In this document: positions 1 to 12,003 of the stretch, one piece after another | Position numbering within the stretch: the first letter of the stretch is position 1 | Layout: every line of letters starts with the position of its first letter | NCBI RefSeq assembly: GCF_019175385.1 | Contig: NC_083345.1 | Coordinates: 9,215,205-9,279,204 of the forward strand | DNA: 64,000 nt | Direction: 5' to 3' | Source: Lycium barbarum | Taxonomy: Eukaryota > Streptophyta > Magnoliopsida > Solanales > Solanaceae | The notes under the pieces: model-generated | Databases searched by the model: none | What the model was told of the DNA's origin: nothing | What the model saw: only the letters and a program-made list of their open reading frames with translations | Position numbers and translations under genes: made by a program

Positions 1-228
1 TGCTAGCTTCAACTCATCTGGGTGTACCTGCGCGGCATGAAACGCAGCCCCCGAAGAAGAGGGGTCAGTACGAGCAATGTACTGAGTATGTAAGGCATAA
101 ATAGTAACATAGTAAGAGATGAACATACGAACATTAACTGTATAGGAATATAGAACATATCATAAGATAAAGGAGTAACCTGTACATGTGAGTGCCCCAG
201 AGGGCGGATGCCATGCATGCTTATCTGG

Positions 229-322
229 TCATATCATATCATATTTTTACCTTTGAAAACATATCATATCATATCATATCATATCATATCATATCTTTAC
301 TTTTGAAAACATATCATATCAT
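229..322. repeat. ATATC pentanucleotide array
   Basis: Tandem ATATC units occur in three runs, separated by two copies of a short spacer reading roughly TTTAC-TTTGAAAAC. It lies inside the minus-strand LTR and is probably a slippage array of that LTR. Confidence 0.85.
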
Positions 323-2161
323 AGCGCCGAACAACGTCGGCTTGCCCACATAGCGCCGAAATACGTCGGCTCGCCCATCTATCCCGCATCCGGGCATCCC
401 GCGTCCGGGATGAATACGCCAGCTGACCAGGTGGCAATGCGTCTTATAGCGCAACATATCTCCCTCCCCATATCCCCATATACATATACATATGTCCCTT
501 TCCCCCATATTCCCCATATACATATACATATGAGCAGTATGCATGCGAGCCCAAGGAAAGTCATGTATCCTTCGGAGTGACGTAAGGTCAGTAACCTCCG
601 ATTATATTATGGAATAGCCATAGGTGTCGTGTCTCACCTTGAAGGGACAATTAATATAAGGCGAGACTATCAATGAAGAGTGTCATCATGAGAAAACATA
701 AAACAGAATCATAAGGCATCGTTTCATATACTTGGAACCTTTAAAGTAGTCATTATCCATAATAGAGTTGAGATATCAAGAAATAGTTTAACATTTTCAT
801 ATTGTCATGGTAGGAACATATCATCAACATATCTATCATAGAAATTTCCTCATATTTGACTTCATCGTTGTCATTATAAGATCATATTCATCATCTTAGT
901 CATAAGAGCTCTCTATCTCTTAAAACTTGGTTTTCGGAAAATATGGACATTTTGAAAAAAAACAATTATGAACTATTAGGAAAAGACTTATACCTTGGAG
1001 TCATAGACTTATAGCTTTTGCAAGTAAATAAGATAAAAAAAAAACATTTGAGACATTACGACTTGAGGATCATGCCTTGGAAGAAAAGGGACGAGCCTTA
1101 CATACTTGTGTCGCGCCTTACTAGCTAAGCTTATTCGTCCAACTTGTTAGTCTACATTCAAGAAAATCGACGTAATCATTAAATTCATTACCACGCACAC
1201 CTTTCTTAGTATCTCAATTAAATTCACTTATGACCTGCGAAATTTCGGCAGCATCTCCCCTGCAAATAGGCCATCCCTGAGAATTTAACTCGGCCCAAAT
1301 CATCAACCAACAATCCGAGAATGGAACTCGGCCACATTATCAACAACAATACCAACAATTATGCCAATAATATCCACAATCAATTCAAGACACATTCTAA
1401 TATTAACAACCTTTATCATTCAATTCAACAACATTCTTTTTGCATTCAATTCAATTCACATGACTTTCAAAACGATTCAATCAGCATACTATTCCATCCA
1501 ACACCTTCCAACTCCAATAAAAAAAACAATAACAACACATTTCCTTTCCTTCCAAATCCATGAACTACACACTAACAACATCATTTTAACAACACCACAC
1601 CAACAACATTACCTTCCATGCATGCAAGAACATTACATTCAATTTACATAAGCTTCTAAAACAAGTCTCCAACTACTACAATTTCACTAAGATCATTAAG
1701 CTTTTACTAGCAACATAAAATCCACAACACAACAACCAAAACACTAAATAAAACTTGCTCACCATTCCTTCACAATACAACAATATACACGGCCATACAC
1801 ACAATATACAACTCACGGCCACCCCTACATCCATATTCTCCATGAATTTCACTCATTTTCATACACTACAACATGCACAAACATCCATAACATATAAAAG
1901 AGGGATTAAATCTTACCTTTTTCTCTTGACTTCCCACTTAGCTAGAACTTCCAACTTACAAGAATATGTGTTGTTCTTGCTCTAAAAATCACTTCACCTT
2001 ACTAAGGACCCTTCAATTAGTAGGTTTGCTAGGAAGAAACAATTGTTTTGATCAAGATTCTTGGCCTTCAAATTTGCAAGACCATGGCCGAATAGGCCTT
2101 TGGCTTTTCTCCATCTTCTCTTTTTTTTTTTGTTCTTGCTTTGTCTTAAATTAAAATATGA

Positions 2162-2164
<3 letters not shown>

Positions 2165-2243
<79 letters not shown>
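2165..2243. repeat. (AT)n microsatellite, about 79 bp
   Basis: This is an uninterrupted AT dinucleotide run inside the LTR. Reading frames through it give artificial Tyr/Ile repeats and are not genes. Confidence 0.97.
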
Positions 2244-2246
<3 letters not shown>

Positions 2247-2842
2247 CTCAAGCATGTGAGGGGCACATGCCCCTCTCTCCTTTTCTCTAGATTATTCATC
2301 CTTTTTCTTAAAAAAAAAAATTTGAATTAGTCAAAGAAGACTAATTGTCTTCTTGGGGAAGCTTTAGTCCATATGTTTTCTTTTAATTTATGATTAGCCC
2401 CCCATTAAATATGAAATGGCCACATGCCTCCCTTTCTTTCTTTTCCTAGAGTTTTCTTCTCTTTTTCTTGAATTTTTCTTTAAAAATAAAAGATGACTCA
2501 TTGTCTTACCATGTACACTTTGGTCCATATATTTCCATCACATGGCCAATATGCCCTTTTTGGAACCTTCATGAACTCCTTTGTAAAATTCCCGTTTTGC
2601 CCCTCGACTTTTATCAATATTACCATTTCGCCCCTAGCCTTCCACATTGTTTCCATGACCCCTTTTGTGAATTTCCCTTTCTACCATTAACCTTTCTCAA
2701 CATTTCCATACTACCAATGTTCATAAATAATAATTATAACCAACTTGTACATTGAAATACATTTGGAAGATGGCCATTCCCTTAACTTCGCCACGACTAC
2801 CTGGGAATATCCGAACGTATAAAATACGGGATATAACAGATG

Positions 2843-4420
2843 CACTGCGGTTACGGGTCTTCAAATATTCCTTGGCTGTCCAAGCAAGATAATGGTATGA
2901 AAAACTTCCCAGCAATTCTATCCATACCTAGAGCGAGTTGGCCAACACATTTCTAAAGAAGTGGTTCCCACCGAGCAAAAAAGGCTAAACTTCGACATAA
3001 GATCTTTGAGTTCAAACAGCTCCCGGGGGAACAATTATATTTAGCATGGGAGCAGTTCAAGTATTATCTATCTCAATCTCCAACTCACGGGTTTCCGAAT
3101 GCTATTCTCACGGAGAAATTATACAAGGGCTTAGATACAATGAATCAGATTGCTGTCAATACTGCAGCGGGAGGATGCTTCATGGACAAGTCATTTGTCG
3201 TCATCACCCGCTTGCTTGATAAACTCACCACCCCCAATCAGGCTTGGCATTCAACTGATAGTGAGAGTCTTTCTTATGGTAGTCCATCACTAGCTGTCGT
3301 TGCAAAAGAAAACCATGAGAGAGATCATGACTTTGCTCAATTACAAACCATGGTGGATCTATTATCAAAGAAGTTGGTAGAAAAAGATGCAAAAAGGGTA
3401 AATGTTGTTGACGAGTTACCACCTCTTCCACAGGGCATGTATCAAGTCCCTGAATGGATGTACCAAGATGGGCAACAACAGTATGAAGATGCTAATTATA
3501 TCAACAACTCGCAAGGGGGCTATCAAAGGCAAAATTATCAAGGTCCGGGTCATCACCCATGGCAAAAGCCTCAACAACAATTTCAAGGGAACAATTATAG
3601 CAGAAATGATCAGGGAAATCCAAACCAAGGGAATTACAACAGCAATAATTATGGCAACAAGAGCTCGAATCCTTACATTCCACCCAGGGGGCAAGTATCG
3701 AATTCCCAACAATGGAGAGATAATTCAGCTAGCAACTCTGCTGACAACACTTCTAATGATTCTGCGAAACTGAAAAGTATGATGCAGAAAATGCTAATGA
3801 ATCAGGACAGAACAGAGAGCACAATCAAGGGAATGTCTCAGGTTCAACTATCTCATTCAGCTTCCATTCATAAGCTTGAATCGCAATTCAAAGACCTTTA
3901 CAGAGAAGTGCATACTCCTCAACATGGACAACTACCAAGTGATACAGTTCCAAATCCAAAAGGTAGTGGGATAAACTTTGTGGAGCATGTAGCTACTGTT
4001 AGCACCAGAAGTGGAAAAATACTTCAAAGTGCTAATAAAAAAGTGATTGATCTTGAGCAAATTGTTGAAAAACAAGCACAACCTAATGTATCTGATGATA
4101 TTGTGCAGGAAGAAGCAGAGGAGGAAGTCCCTATTGTAGCTAAAGAAGAGCAGAATCTTGAAAATCTCAAGGCACAAGGAGAAAAACAGGAAAGGGGGAA
4201 GGCAAAACTTTCTGTCGCTCTTCACCCTTTGAGCCAATTGTTCAAATATTCACTGTCTTTTCCTCAAAGACTAGTGAGAAAAACAGAAGATGACAAGTGC
4301 TTGCAATTTTATGATCAACTCAAGCAGTTGACGATGAACATTCCTTTTATGGACGCTGTCCAAGAAATGCCTGGCTTTGCTAAGTATTTGAAGGATCTCT
4401 TAACAAAGAAGAAAAAGTGA
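2843..4420 (+). pseudogene. Athila gag polyprotein (5' truncated, broken)
   Basis: The retrotransposon gag domain is readable from the insertion junction. There is an in-frame TAA and TAG near 2890 and 2925, then a one-base frameshift at an A-run near 2980. From 3140 a single frame of 426 codons stays open, ending TGA at 4418-4420. The first part matches the conserved gag segment (tryptophans, a Pro-Gly-Glu loop, and an NTAAGG-type motif near 3155). The middle (about 3480-3720) is Gln/Asn/Tyr/Gly-rich low-complexity, and the end is a Lys/Glu-rich linker to protease. I saw no CCHC zinc knuckle in this reading. Its role was capsid formation of the element particle; it is now defective. Confidence 0.85.
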
Positions 4421-7400
4421 TTGAAACACGACACTGCGGGTATCACTCATCGCGTTAGTACTATTCTTTCCAAGACCACAGTGCAAAAAAAGGGAAGATC
4501 CTGGAGCATTCACGATTCCTGCACCACAGGGCAGCAGGATTTTGCCAGGGCTTTGTGTGATAATGGGGCAAGCATAAATCTTATGCCCTTGTAAATTTTC
4601 AAGAGATCGGGATTAGGAATGCCAAGGCCTACTACCATGAGGTTGCAGATGGCTGACAGATCGATAAAAAGGCCAGTGGGGGTAGTTGATGATGTGCTTG
4701 TTCAAATCGGGGAATTCCTATTGCTGGCAGATTTCGTGATTCTTAACTTTGCTATTGATCAAAAAATTCCTATTATTCTGGGAAGACCTTTCCTTGCAAC
4801 TGGGAGGGCTCTTATGGATTCTGAGAAGAACGAAATCAAGTTCCGGGTGAATGATGAGGAGGTGACTTTTCACGCCAGCAAGGGCATGAAATTACCTAGT
4901 CTTTATCAAAGCATTTCAGTCATTAATTCTGTTGATGTGGTGGATGAATCGGTAGAATTCAAAATGGAGGAAGAATGCTTAGGTGAAGCATTATCGACCA
5001 TCTTGGTGAATTTTGATGCAGAACAAATGGAGGGATATATTGAGACAGTGAATTCACTCACCGGTATGGGGTCTTACTCATATGATCCTAAGTAACTGTC
5101 TCTTGATTTAGAGAAACGAACAACTTCTCCAGCAAAACCATCAATTAGTGAGCCGCCGAAGTTGGAACTCAAGCAACTTCCATCCCATCTTAAATATGTG
5201 TTTCTTGGAGCAAATGCTACCCTTCCAGTTATTGTGTCATCACTTCTGAATGAGGGCCAAATTCAAAGACTCATCGCAGTCTTGAGGAAGCATTTAAAAG
5301 CTTTAGGTTGGACTATTGCAGACATCCGGGGGATTCCCTCCAGAATTTGTGAGCACCGAATTCAGTTGGAGGAGGAACGTTCACCAAGTGTTGAGCATCA
5401 GCAAAGATTGAATCCACCGATTCAAGAGGTGGTGAATAAAGAGATTATTAAGTGGCTAGATGTTGGGGTGGTTTACCCGATTGCCAACAGTCCATGGGTA
5501 AGTTCAGTCCAGTGTGTGCCAAAGAAAGGGGGCATCACTGTTGTCCCTAACTCAAAAAATGAGTTGATTCCGACAAGAACTGTCACCGGTTGGAGACTGT
5601 GTATGGACTACCGGAAGCTGAACACGACATCTTGCAAAGATCATTTCCCTATGCCTTTTATTGATCAAATGCTTGATAGGCTAGCTGGAAGGTCTTATTA
5701 TTGTTTCTTGGATGGGTACTCAAGTTATAACCAAATCAATATTGCATTGGAAGACCAAGAAAAGACTACTTTCACTTGTCCCTATGGGACATTCGCTTTC
5801 AGCTGAATGCCATTTGGTCTTTGCAATGCCCTGCTACTTTCCAACGATGTATGATGTCGATATTCTCTGACATGGTTGAAATTTTTCTTGAAGTCTTCAT
5901 GGATGATTTCTCTGTGGTGGGAGATTCATTTGATGAATGTTTAGACCATCTTGATCAGGTGCTGCAAAGGTGTGAGGAGAAAAACCTCATTCTAAACTGG
6001 GAAAAATGTCATTTTATGGTAAAGGATGGAATTGTCCTTGGCCATAAGATTTCCGAAAGAGGGATTGAGGTTGATCAAGCCAAAATCGATGTGATTTCAA
6101 AACTCCCTCCACCCATTTCAGTAAAAGAAGTTCGGAGTTTCTTGGGGCACGCCGGATTCTATAGGAGATTTATCAAAAACTTCTCAAAAATTGCAAACCC
6201 AATGTGCAAACTCTTGAAAAAAAAGTCCAAATTCAATTTTGATGACAAATGCATCAAGGATTTTGACGAGTTGAAGCTGAAATTAACCTCTGCACCTATT
6301 GTCGTGTCCCCAGATTGGTCGTTGCCCTTTGAATTAATGTGTGACGCCAGTGGTCTTGCAATTGGCGCTGTGCTTGGTCAGCGGCTAAACAAAATTATGT
6401 ACCCAATTTATTATGCCAGCAAAACATTAAATGGAGCTCAACTGAACTATACAGTAACAGAGCAGGAACTACTTGCTATTGTTTATGCCTTTGAAAAGTT
6501 CCGAGCTTATTTGTTGGGTGCTAAGGTAGTGGTTCACACTGACCATGTTGCTTGCGCTACTTGATGGTTAAAAAGGATGCTAAGCCTCAGTTGATAAGAT
6601 GGGTGTTGTTGCTACAGGAATTTGACTTTGAAGTCAAAGATCGAAAAGGGTCAGAAAATCAAGTAGCTGACAATCTCTCCAGACTTGAAGCACCAGGGAG
6701 ACCGATTGATGTGCTGGATATTGATGACACTTTTCCGGATGAAAGAATCTTGGTCATATCCAATGATGTGGCACCATGGTATGCCGATATTGCCAATTAT
6801 TTGGTAACTGGCATCGTTCCTGAAGAGTTGAAGACATATCAAAAGAAGAAGTTCTTGAGAGATTGTCGCCAGTATTATTGGGATGAGCCTTACTTATTCA
6901 GGACTTGTGCTGACAATATGATCAGAAGATGTGTGGATGAATCTGAGGTGATGGATATTTTGAAGGCGTGTCATGATTCTCCGGTTGGTGGGCATCACAG
7001 TGGAAATAGAACCGCAGCCAAGGTGCTAGAGTGTGGCTACTACTGGCCCGCTATTTATCGTGATGCAAATATGTTGGCACGCTCTTGTGATAAATGCCAA
7101 CGCTAGGGCACGATAGGTAGGAGGCATGAAACTCCGATGAATTTTGTTCTTGAGGTGGAGCTCTTCGATGTATGGGGGATTGATTTTATGGGGCCCTTCG
7201 TGAGCTCCTACGGCCTGAAATACATTCTTGTTGCGGTGGATTATGTCTCTAAATGGGTGGAGGCGGTGGCCTTGCCTAACAATGATGGTAGGAGAGTCAA
7301 TGCCTTTCTAAAAAAGAACATTTTTACTAGATTTGGCACTCCTAGAGCTATTATTAGTGATGGTGGCTCTCATTTCTGCAACAAACTATTTGCTGACCTT

Positions 7401-8068
7401 CTTGAAATATATGGCGTGCATCACAGGGTTGCCACTCCATATCATCCTCAGACGAGTGGTCAGGTTGAGGTCTCAAACAGAGAGATAAAAAGCATCTTGG
7501 CGAAGACGGTCAATGTGAATCGCACTGACTGGTCCAAAAAGTTGGATGATGCTTTATGGGCATATCGCACGGCGTTCAAAATACCTATTGGGACTTCACC
7601 GTATAAGTTGGTATTTGGGAAGGCATGTCATTTGCCTATTGAGCTTGAGCATAAGCCCTTTGGGCATTAAAAAATCTGAATATGGACTGGCATGAAGCAA
7701 CAAAGCTGAGGTTTTTTCAAATCAACGAGATGGATGAATTTAGGTACAATGCCTATGAAAGTGCAACACTGTACAAGGAAAAAATGAAATACTATCATGA
7801 CTCGAAAATCCTAAAAAGGAATTTTCATCCAAAGGACATGGTCTTGTTGTACAATTAACGTCTAAAGTTCTTTCTGGGCAAGTTAAAGTCTCAGTGGTCT
7901 GGTCCTTTTGAAATCACAAGTGTTTCCCCGAATGGAAGCGTCATTGAGGTGAAATCCGAGGATGGCACTCGAACTTTTAAGGTGAATGCACAAAGAGTGA
8001 AGCATTACCATTGGTGTATTGATGATGGTAAGGTCGTTGATAGGTATCGTTTGAAATACGGTTCCTGA
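4421..8068 (+). pseudogene. Athila pol: protease, RT, RNase H, integrase (broken)
   Basis: Protease: a DNGAS-type active site lies near 4560, followed by TAA at 4591-4593. The protease-RT linker frame is 4619-5095 (TAA), then 5162-5806 in the same frame. RT: a WRLCMDYRKLN motif near 5595, then a stop at 5804-5806 and a one-base loss near 5830. The catalytic FMDD variant is at about 5895-5909. RNase H follows to about 6550, with another one-base frameshift. Integrase: the HHCC zinc region is at about 6985-7106, with TAG at the end of the CQR motif. Catalytic-core acidic residues are near 7180, 7360 and 7470. A frameshift near 7663 and a TAA near 7857 precede the terminal stop at 8066-8068. At least three frameshifts and several stops make it non-functional. 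Confidence 0.88.
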
Positions 8069-8249
8069 ACTCGAAAATGAGGTATCCCGTCTAGCTGTGA
8101 CGTTAAACCAAGCGCTGTATGGGAGGCAACCCACATTTAACGCTTTGTATGTAGTTTAAATTTTGTATTTCCTTAGTTTTCTTTTGTGTTTTTGATGTGC
8201 TAATGTGGTAGGATTTTGAGAACTGAAGAGGCCAAATAATTGCTGAGTT

Positions 8250-9740
8250 TCCCCAGACGAGACGCTCCACGTTACGGCCCGTAACACATGTTACGGTTGG
8301 TATCATAGAGCGTAACAAGCGAAAAAGAAAATCAGAAATCACTGAAGGATGGAGGAAGAGTGTTACGGTCTGCGTTACGGATCGTCATACATGTTACGGA
8401 CCGTAACATATGATCGTAACTTTGACAAAAATCTGGGCATTCACTGGAAATTTTGCACACGTTACGCCAGGTAATTCGGACCGTAACACGAGTTACTGTC
8501 CGTCGGCTATAGTGCCAGGTCATTAATGAATAAAGAAAATGGGGTCATTTAGTGGACCGTAACACGTGATACGCCGCGTATCTCATGTTACGGTCCGTAA
8601 CAGGGAACGTAACCATCGGGCATATTTAAAAACATGACCCGACGGTTACAAATTCAAAAAAAAAAACGAACCGGTGCTTTCAAAAATCTTAACTCCCTCT
8701 CCCTCATAACTCCCTTCTTTTTCTCTTTATCTCCCGCTCTCTACATCTCCCACTCTCCTTCATATTTCTCTCAATATCGTTGCTATTTTCTTGTCAAAAT
8801 CACTGCTTTAAGTTCGAGTTTCATGCCAGCATCACCAACGATCAGGTATTACCATGTCTTGACTCTCTTCTTTTAACTATCGACGCGATTGCTATGATCT
8901 TCATGAGTAAATTCGTATGATATGCGTTGACATTAGTGTATTTATTGTGTTGAATGAGTTTAAATTCCCAATGATTAATTGCGCGGGATTTGACAATGGT
9001 TGGGGGCTGGGATTGGTATGTTTGCTGTTTGAGAGACTCGTGGGCACAAACACATTGTTTCCCACTGAGTCGGAGGGCATTCCGATTGAAGGTTTCATTC
9101 GTGAAATTCCTAAATTGGTTTTCCCACCAACTGTTCTATAAAAGGTCCCAATGAAGACTTTGGTAAAACTGGGTGAAGTCTGAGTAACCCGAGATATGTT
9201 TAGGGATAAAATGTTATTTTACACCATACCCATGGAGCATAAAGTCGAAAATCTTGGCCTCGTGCTTAAAACGAGAAATTTGGCCAAGCAATTTGTCTGT
9301 TAACCTATTGCCCGTCGTTCTGTGTTACGGGCCGTAATGTGTGTTACGGACCATAACATCCTTCGTAACACCGATAATTTCCATGAAAACTTTCTGGAAA
9401 TTTGGCTGATGTTACGATGGGATGTTACGGACCGTAACACCACATCATAACATTGATGATTTCCATGAAAACTTTCTGGAATTTTGAGAGACATTACGGT
9501 GAGGTGTTACGGACCGTAAGACGAGTGACGGACCGTAACATCATACTGTAACACCTCTCAAATTTCCAGTAAACTTTCTGGAAATTTTGGTCCTGTTACG
9601 GTGGGATGGTACGGACCGTAACCTATGTTACAGACCGTCGATTATGTTACGCTTCCTGTGTTATAAATGAACCATTTAAGTTACGGTTAGAGATACGGCC
9701 CGTAACACCATCGACGGTCCGTCGACTGTGTTATGGTTCC
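8250..9740 (+). repeat. Array of GTTACGG-N-CCGTAAC palindromes, noncoding spacer
   Basis: The spacer after pol carries clusters of the near-perfect palindrome GTTACGGACCGTAAC and variants, at about 8273-8610 and 9322-9735. Many half sites (GTTACGG, CGTAAC) lie between them, and the same family recurs in the 3' LTR at about 13925-14130. The reading frames crossing it are interrupted and translate the palindrome as recurring Val-Thr-Gly-Arg-Asn strings, so I treat it as noncoding. The part from 8640 to 9250 has no palindromes and no recognised function. Confidence 0.8.
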
Positions 9741-9829
9741 TGGGCTACTTGAAGTCCTTAACTTGAACAAATAAAGTGTATAATTGAACAGCTTCTCGTG
9801 CATCATATCTAACTTTGCCTTCCACAGGT

Positions 9830-12003
9830 ATGGGTAACCCAAGCCAAGAAAAAAAGGTTTCACCCAAGGTTGCAGACAAGGGAAAGGGTCGTGCTGCAAG
9901 CAAAGTCACCTCACGGTTGCGAGATGAAGATAAAAGCAAGGCCAAAAGAGCTACAAAGAAGCCGGATGCACCTACCAAGCCAGCCACACCATCCGAAAGT
10001 TCCTCCTGGTTTGATGCAGAAAGTTCGTCTAGTTCGTCGAGCCATAGTAAACCCTAGCGGGCTGTCACACCAACACACCGACCTCAACCACCCATTAGAC
10101 AGTCTACTGCAGAGGAGCGCGAACAAGCGCGCGAACAGGAATGGAGAGAGACAGACATCCGGATGAGGGAAATGTTTGAGAAAGACCTTCGGTTTTCGGT
10201 GGAGGGATCTGAAGAACTGTATAATAAAGGTTGTGAGCTAGCAAAGAATAAGAGAAAGGACCCGAGGAGGAGTATTTTCGAGGAACGGAACGTCAGTTTC
10301 GATGGTCTCAAAGGATATACGGGCATTCGTGACACTATCCGATTCCACAAGCTAGAGTTTTTGAAAAACCCTATGGGGTCCTACATCCCGGCTCTTGTTC
10401 GGGGAATTCTACGCTTCTTATAGGGCTGCTATATTCAAATCACTGAAAAAAGGGCAGCGCGCAACTCAAGTGCCGGCAATGACTAAGGTAGTAGTGCGAA
10501 AAAAGTAGATTGATGTCTCTCCGTCGGCCATAAATAAAATACTATTCGGGGAGGATTATATTGAGCCTACAGAGGCGGAAGAAGGGGAGTTTGTCTATAA
10601 AATAGAACAGAAAGATACAATCTCCGTCAGAAAATGGGTGGCCTCAGTGATTGCACGGACGACAGATCCCGAATGGGCAATAGTGCCAAAGTTGACAGCC
10701 ACTGCATGAATTTGGAAGAACACCCTCACGCCAGAGGCAAAGTTTTGGTGGCAGATTGTTCTGTTCCGCATTCGTCCTACCCAGGCAGATAATTATTTGA
10801 CTCCGGACAGATCTGTTCTTGTGGTTGCCTTTATGTCGAGGTCTAAGATCAACTTTGGCAGACTAATAGCAGCAGATCTCCGGGAGAGAGCCACCCAACC
10901 AGCCACTTCCCTCATTCATCCGTGTTTGTTTACTCTCTTATGCTTGCGCGAGGGACCAGAACCCCTCCCCTTAATCGATTACAGTGTGATATCCAAGAGT
11001 ATCTACGACATCACAAAGGGGAGAGATGATATGCTAAGCCAAGGTTCACTTCCATCTGCCTCGTCTTCTGATGTGCCGGAGGGGCCAACGGGATCAGATG
11101 TTTTACCCTTGGCTATCATGGGTGCTGAGGAAACTGCCGCGGGTCAGCCCACAGATTCTGAGGCTCTACCTGCTGATTATGCTACACAGCCCATGACAGC
11201 TCCAGCCGCATCTACTTCGGGTGGTCTTACCTTTTCCACTGGAGCGAGCCCAGCACAGGCTTATCCCATACCGGGAATCCCACCCGAGCTTGCAAGAAAA
11301 ATTATGTTCAACCGGGAGAATTTCGAGGCAGTGGTCTTGCAAGCAGATCGCACAGATAGGCAGGTCAAGCAACTCATGATTGAGCTGAAATTGTACACTA
11401 AAAGAGCTATCGATGCTGCGTTGCGGCCAATCAAAGAACAGATAGCTGATAACCACCTACGGATCCACTCTCGGATAGATGGTATTAAGAACAGAATGAC
11501 TGAGCTGACTAGGACACACCCTGCTATGGAGTTGAGCACTATTTGGAATGACTTGCAGTCTGTCAAGGATGATGAGCAGAAATTGAAGGCACAAGACGTG
11601 GTTGTTGTGACGGACCAGCTTTCGAAAGTACACACAGAGTTGGTACTGAGCTTATACTAGCCGGTTCAGAGTCTACTTGGGGATGATGAGACGAGGACAC
11701 GGTTGAGGAGGAGCACGACGAGGAATTAGAAGAGGATACCCACTATTTGGCCAAAGGGAAACGCAGGAGAACCACGTCAGATGATGAAAACCTAGAGCCC
11801 ATCTTCCAGAGTCTTGATCCATTTGCTGATTTGCGCCCACAGAATGAGGAAGAGGAGCGGCGCACTTTGAAGAAGCTCCGACATGAGTTTCGGCTGAGTT
11901 CTAACACCACTGGAGCTACTTCTAGCTCAGCCCATCCCATTGAACCGGCTCACGATACTTCTCCCCCACCTTCTGTGACTGGGACTTCTCGTGTTGGCTA
12001 GCC
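9830..12003 (+). pseudogene. Third Athila ORF (env position) with plant-transposon-protein domain
   Basis: The frame begins at an ATG at 9830 directly after TTCCACAG|GT, a good splice-acceptor-like site. The N-terminal 75 residues are Lys/Ser-rich. After TAG at 10055-10057 the same frame continues. A one-base gain near 10395 shifts it, and stops occur near 10506 and 10707. The central part (about 10280-11030) resembles the domain annotated in plants as putative plant transposon protein, often found in Solanaceae retroelements. The next part (10797-11660) is Pro/Ala/Ser-rich and coiled-coil-like. A Lys/Arg/Glu-rich tail (11747-12001) lies in another frame. It occupies the env-like position of Athila, but I see no clear signal peptide or fusion segment, so calling it an envelope would be unsupported. 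Confidence 0.6.

Larger units (their letters stand above)
1..2840 (-). mobile_element. Partial long LTR, Tekay/Del-like Ty3-gypsy element
   Basis: Read on the minus strand, the segment starts TGTTATATCCCG at 2840 and runs off the left window edge, so the LTR is at least 2.8 kb. The abrupt switch at 2840/2841 into Athila gag coding sequence marks an insertion into that element. The segment has no coding content, includes an (AT)n tract and an ATATC array, and near position 1 resembles the 3' part of Solanaceae chromovirus LTRs as I remember them. Whether it is a solo LTR or belongs to a full element, and what its target duplication is, cannot be seen because the other end lies outside the window. 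The clade assignment is from memory. Confidence 0.6.

Noticed and set aside
1994..2330. Reading frames on both strands giving Tyr-Ile repeats
   Set aside because: Produced by the (AT)n microsatellite inside an LTR.
8103..9494. Minus-strand frames with recurring Val-Thr-Gly-Arg-Asn
   Set aside because: Translations of the GTTACGG palindrome clusters in the Athila spacer, short and unsupported.
9830..12003. True retroviral-type envelope in Athila
   Set aside because: No convincing signal peptide, fusion peptide or C-terminal membrane segment is visible; only the position is env-like.
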